Assembly (NCBI GenBank): GCA_001310715.1
Contig: BAXV01000108.1
Span: 1 to 9,556, forward strand
DNA length: 9,556 bases
Direction: 5' to 3'
Origin: Pseudovibrio sp. JCM 19062
GTDB taxonomy: Bacteria > Pseudomonadota > Alphaproteobacteria > Rhizobiales > Stappiaceae
In this document: one piece after another, positions 6,317 through 9,556 of the stretch
How positions within the stretch are numbered: the first letter of the stretch is position 1
Layout of the letters: each line of letters opens with the position of its first letter
The notes under the pieces: generated by a model
What the model was told of the DNA's origin: nothing
What the model saw: the letters and a program-made list of their open reading frames with translations, nothing else
The model's database searches: none
Made by a program: the position numbers and the translations under genes

Positions 6317-8745
6317 ATGGCTGACAATGAAATGCGCCCAGTAGAAGAGACGGAAAACGCGGTTTTTCCTGTCCTCCCGCTGCGCAACATCGTCGTATTC
6401 CCTCATATGATCGTGCCGCTGTTTGTAGGGCGCGAGAAATCAATCCGTGCTCTGGAAGAGGTGATGAACTCTGACAAGCAGATTTTGCTTGCGACCCAGA
6501 TGAACGAGGCGGATGACGATCCAGATACCGATCAGATTTACAAGGTCGGTACTCTTGCAACAGTTTTGCAGCTGCTAAAGCTGCCTGATAATACCGTAAA
6601 GGTTCTGGTTGAAGGTGTAGCACGTGCCGAAATCGGCGGGTTCACCGATCGCGATGACCTTTATGAAGCAGAAGCTGTCATTCTTGAAGAGAGTGAGGGT
6701 GACGAGGTTGAAGTTGAGGCTCTTGGCCGTTCAGTAATTTCCGAGTTCGAGAACTACGTGAAGCTGAACAAAAAGGTGTCTCCGGAAGTTCTCGGCGCCG
6801 TTAACCAGATTGACGACTTCTCGAAGCTTGCTGACACCATTGCGTCCCACCTTGCTGTGAAGATCCACGACAAGCAGGCTCTGCTTGGCACTGTGGCAGT
6901 CACAGAGCGCCTTGAGAAGGTGCTGGGTATGATGGAGAGCGAGATCTCTGTCCTGCAGGTGGAAAAGCGCATCCGTTCGCGTGTGAAACGCCAGATGGAG
7001 AAGACCCAGCGCGAGTACTATCTGAATGAGCAGATGAAGGCCATTCAGAAAGAGCTTGGCGATGGCGAAGATGGCCGTGACGAGCTTGCTGAGCTGGAAG
7101 AGCGCGTTGAAAAGACGAAGCTGTCCAAGGAAGCGCGCGAGAAGGCGAATGCCGAGCTGAAGAAGCTCAAGCAGATGAGCCCGATGTCCGCAGAAGCGAC
7201 TGTGGTTCGCAACTATCTTGACTGGCTGATTGGTATTCCATGGTCCCGCAAGTCCAAGGTGAAGCACGATCTGGCGCTTGCCGAGCAAGTTCTGGATACG
7301 GACCACTTTGGTCTTGAGAAGGTTAAGGAACGCATTGTCGAGTACCTTGCAGTGCAGAAGCGTGCCAACAAATTGCGTGGCCCGATCCTGTGCCTTGTTG
7401 GTCCTCCAGGCGTTGGTAAGACTTCTTTGGGTAAATCCATTGCGAAGGCAACCGGACGCGAGTTCGTGCGTATGTCCCTTGGCGGCGTGCGTGATGAGGC
7501 TGAAATTCGCGGTCACCGCCGTACTTACATCGCTCCATGCCGGGTAAGGTCATTCAGTCCATGAAGAAGGCAAAGAAGTCCAATCCGCTGTTCTTGCTCG
7601 ACGAGATCGACAAGATGGGTATGGATTTCCGCGGTGATCCGTCTTCCGCGCTGCTTGAGGTTCTTGATCCTGAACAGAACGGTAGCTTCATGGATCACTA
7701 CCTTGAAGTGGAATACGACCTTTCCGACGTGATGTTCGTGACCACGGCCAATACGCTGAACATTCCTGGTCCGCTGATGGACCGTATGGAGATCATCCGT
7801 ATTGCCGGTTACACCGAAGACGAGAAGATCGAAATCTGTCGTCGCCACCTGTTGCCAAAGGCTGTGAAGAACCACGGTCTGAAGGACGGTGAATTCGAAG
7901 TGACTGATGCTGCCTTGCAGAAGGTTATCCGCCTTTACACCCGTGAAGCGGGTGTGCGTAACCTTGAGCGTGAGATGAGCTCCCTGTCTCGTAAGGCTGT
8001 GAAAGACATTTTGATGTCTGGCAAGACTTCCATTTCTGTCGATGAGGACATGGTTGAGGAATACCTTGGTGTTCCACGTTTCCGCTTCGGTCAGGTTGAG
8101 GAAGAAGATCAGGTTGGTGTAGTCACGGGTCTGGCATGGACCGAGGTTGGCGGTGAGCTGCTGACCATTGAAGGTGTCATGATGCCGGGCAAGGGCAAGA
8201 TGACTGTTACGGGCAATCTGCGTGATGTGATGAAAGAGTCCATCTCTGCAGCTGCGTCTTATGTACGGTCCCGATGCGAAGACTTCGGTATCGAGCCTCC
8301 ACTGTTTGACAAGCGTGAGCTGCATGTTCACGTTCCGGAAGGCGCGACACCTAAGGATGGTCCATCTGCCGGTATCGCCATGGCAACCACCGTCATCTCC
8401 GTGATGACCGGTATTCCGGTTCGCCGTGAAGTGGCGATGACAGGCGAGATCACATTGCGTGGTCGCGTGCTGCCGATTGGTGGTCTGAAGGAGAAGCTTC
8501 TGGCGGCGCTGCGTGGCGGCATCAAGAAGGTTCTTATCCCTTCAGATAACGCGAAGGATCTGGCGGATATTCCTGACAATGTGAAAAACGCATTGGAAAT
8601 TGTTCCAGTCGCGCGCATGGATGAAGTTCTTGAACATGCTTTGGTTCGGATGCCTGAGGCAATCGAATGGAGCGAAGAGGAAGATAAATCCAGCTCAGAA
8701 GCATTAGTCAAAGATAACAAGGGTTCAGGGGTGGTTGCCCACTGA
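6317..8745 (+). CDS. lon: ATP-dependent Lon protease (one frameshift)
   Basis: Lon is the homohexameric AAA+ serine protease that removes damaged and some regulatory proteins in the cytoplasm. The start is ATG 6317, six bases after AAAGGA and giving MADNEMRPVEE; an upstream TTG at 6284 in the same frame lacks a comparable ribosome binding site. The LAN substrate domain (FPVLPLRNIVVFPHMIVPLF) covers about residues 15-210, followed by a charged coiled coil to about 310. Walker A is GPPGVGKT at 362-369. The frame then breaks at about 7532: TAC ATC GCT CCA TG should read TAC ATC GGC TCC ATG, so one G is missing. Beyond it, in corrected numbering, Walker B FLLDE is at 426-430 and the Ser684/Lys727 dyad lies in KDGPSAG and GGLKEK, at the usual 43-residue spacing. 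Corrected length is about 809, normal. Taken literally, the gene is split into 415 and about 402 residues. Confidence 0.95.
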
Positions 8746-8770
8746 TCTGAAGCCTCTGCTTGTGGATACA

Positions 8771-8802
8771 AAAGCCTCGGACGTGTTCCGAGGCTTTTTT
8801 TT
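8771..8802 (+). terminator. Intrinsic terminator of lon
   Basis: AAAGCCTCGGA (8771-8781) pairs with TCCGAGGCTTT (8787-8797), a perfect 11 bp with a five-base loop and an eight-T run. It is the strongest terminator in the window and uncouples hupB from lon. Confidence 0.92.
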
Positions 8803-8815
8803 GGTTGATACTACA

Positions 8816-8835
8816 CAGAAAATGGCAGTTTTCTG
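8816..8835. repeat. Inverted repeat CAGAAAA-N6-TTTTCTG upstream of hupB
   Basis: Perfect 7-base arms with a six-base spacer lie between the lon terminator and hupB, about 100 bases before its start. The position suits an operator or upstream promoter element. It has no T run and no known regulator. No confident -35/-10 pair was found for hupB. Confidence 0.3.
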
Positions 8836-8938
8836 CGGTTTGTAACTTGATTTGATCGCATTTTCGCACGAATGTCCGAAATAGGAGTGCAGCGCGAATC
8901 TGACGCATTCCCCACGTTATTTTTAGAAAGGGACTGTC

Positions 8939-9214
8939 ATGAACAAGAATGATCTGATCGGGGCCGTTGCAGAAAAAACTGGCTTGACCAAAGCACAGGC
9001 AGGCGAAGCAGTAGAAGCATCTTTCGAAGCAATCACTGAAACGCTGAAGGGCGGCGATGAAGTTCGGATCATCGGGTTTGGCAATTTCTCAGTTTCCGCT
9101 CGTGCAGCAACTGAAGGCCGTAATCCACGCACAGGCGAAACCATCCAGATTCCGGCTTCCAAAACGCCGAAATTTAAAGCTGGTAAAGGCCTGAAAGACG
9201 CAGTCAACGCCTAA
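8939..9214 (+). CDS. hupB: DNA-binding protein HU
   Basis: This is a small nucleoid-associated protein that bends and wraps DNA as a dimer. The product is 91 residues, the usual HU length. The helical N-terminal half starts MNKNDLIGAVAEKTGLTKAQ. The beta saddle contains IIGFGNFSV. The DNA-embracing arm has the RNPRTG motif with the intercalating proline at residue 63. The end, GKGLKDAVN, is characteristic. The ATG at 8939 has a strong ribosome binding site AAAGGGA (8927-8933) with a five-base spacer. The gene is isolated by terminators on both sides and is probably transcribed alone. IHF subunits are close relatives, but the sequence and the position after lon favour HU. Confidence 0.97.
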   Translation: MNKNDLIGAVAEKTGLTKAQAGEAVEASFEAITETLKGGDEVRIIGFGNFSVSARAATEGRNPRTGETIQIPASKTPKFKAGKGLKDAVNA

Positions 9215-9240
9215 TTGGCCTTGTTCGTTTTAGGTTTAAG

Positions 9241-9279
9241 AGTCCCTGCTGCTTGTTGAAGTGGCAGGGGCTTTTTTTT
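9241..9279 (+). terminator. Intrinsic terminator of hupB
   Basis: AGTCCCTGC (9241-9249) pairs with GCAGGGGCT (9264-9272), 9 bp with one G-T wobble. A run of eight T (9272-9279) follows. It lies 27 bases after the stop. Confidence 0.88.
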
Positions 9280-9409
9280 ATGCGCTGAGTTCTGGAGCGC
9301 TCCGGGGTTTTCGCTATGTGGACAAGCCTTTGTTTAATCAGGTAATTCACAGGCTGGGTGGCTGGTTTAAGTTTTTTGCTGGTAATGTCGTTTTTTTCAA
9401 TTTCAGGCC

Positions 9410-9438
9410 TTGCCAAGGGTGGGGAGGGCGGCTAAATA
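9410..9438 (+). promoter_or_regulatory. Possible promoter of tRNA-Val
   Basis: TTGCCA (9410-9415) matches the -35 at five of six positions. The region CTAAATA (9432-9438) lies 16-17 bases on and could serve as a weak -10. A GC-rich stretch follows before the tRNA at 9471. Nothing else is recognised in 9280-9409. Confidence 0.35.
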
Positions 9439-9470
9439 GCTCCCCACGCCACACGGCGTACCACTAGCGG

Positions 9471-9546
<76 letters not shown>

Positions 9547-9556
9547 TCCTCTCTTT

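Noticed and set aside
6731..7516. - strand frames opposite lon, including another at 7525-8331
   Set aside because: They mirror lon codons; the compositions rich in His, Leu and Phe are typical of antisense translation.
7529..7539. Programmed ribosomal frameshift in lon
   Set aside because: There is no slippery heptamer, and Lon is made from one continuous frame in all families I know; a lost base is simpler.
9261..9467. 68-codon + strand frame between hupB and tRNA-Val
   Set aside because: It starts inside the hupB terminator and runs through a T-rich spacer and the tRNA promoter region.

Overview
This window looks like a conserved housekeeping segment of an alphaproteobacterial chromosome. 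The gene order is nnr - tRNA-Leu - tig - clpP - clpX - lon - hupB - tRNA-Val, all on the + strand. The run tig, clpP, clpX, lon, hupB is typical of Alphaproteobacteria. The protein sequences and a base composition near one half G+C fit a marine Rhizobiales-type organism (Pseudovibrio/Stappiaceae-like). That placement is a guess from general knowledge, not from a search. I see no insertion sequence, prophage, CRISPR array or other obviously acquired DNA.

Layout. Bases 1-1278 hold the 3' part of a bifunctional NAD(P)HX epimerase/dehydratase (nnr), whose reading frame is broken about six times. Bases 1279-1682 have no convincing gene and end in a probable tRNA promoter. tRNA-Leu(UAG) lies at 1683-1765. 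A structured leader precedes trigger factor (tig, 2000-3345, one frameshift near codon 27). The 350-base tig-clpP gap carries the tig terminator and a compact three-hairpin element ending in a terminator, which is a candidate small RNA. clpP (3696-4331) is intact. The clpP-clpX gap is full of inverted repeats. clpX (4591-5856) is intact and ends in a terminator. A 460-base gap precedes lon (6317-8745, one frameshift at about 7532). After another terminator come hupB (8939-9214), its terminator, and tRNA-Val(UAC) at 9471-9546.

Biology. Trigger factor folds nascent chains at the ribosome. ClpXP and Lon are the two main ATP-dependent cytoplasmic proteases. HU is a nucleoid protein and a known Lon substrate in Escherichia coli. 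The block is therefore a protein quality-control cluster, but terminators or long structured gaps between the genes suggest mostly separate transcription units. Nnr repairs hydrated NAD(P)H and is functionally separate.

What deserves attention. (1) At least eight single-base frame changes disrupt nnr, tig and lon, mostly loss of one base from a short G or C run, while every catalytic motif is preserved. This looks more like consensus error than gene decay. (2) There is a candidate sRNA between tig and clpP. (3) A hairpin covers the tig Shine-Dalgarno. (4) Two mutually exclusive inverted repeats follow clpP. (5) Structured leaders precede clpX and lon. I did not find a previously undescribed multi-gene system; the novelty is confined to non-coding elements.
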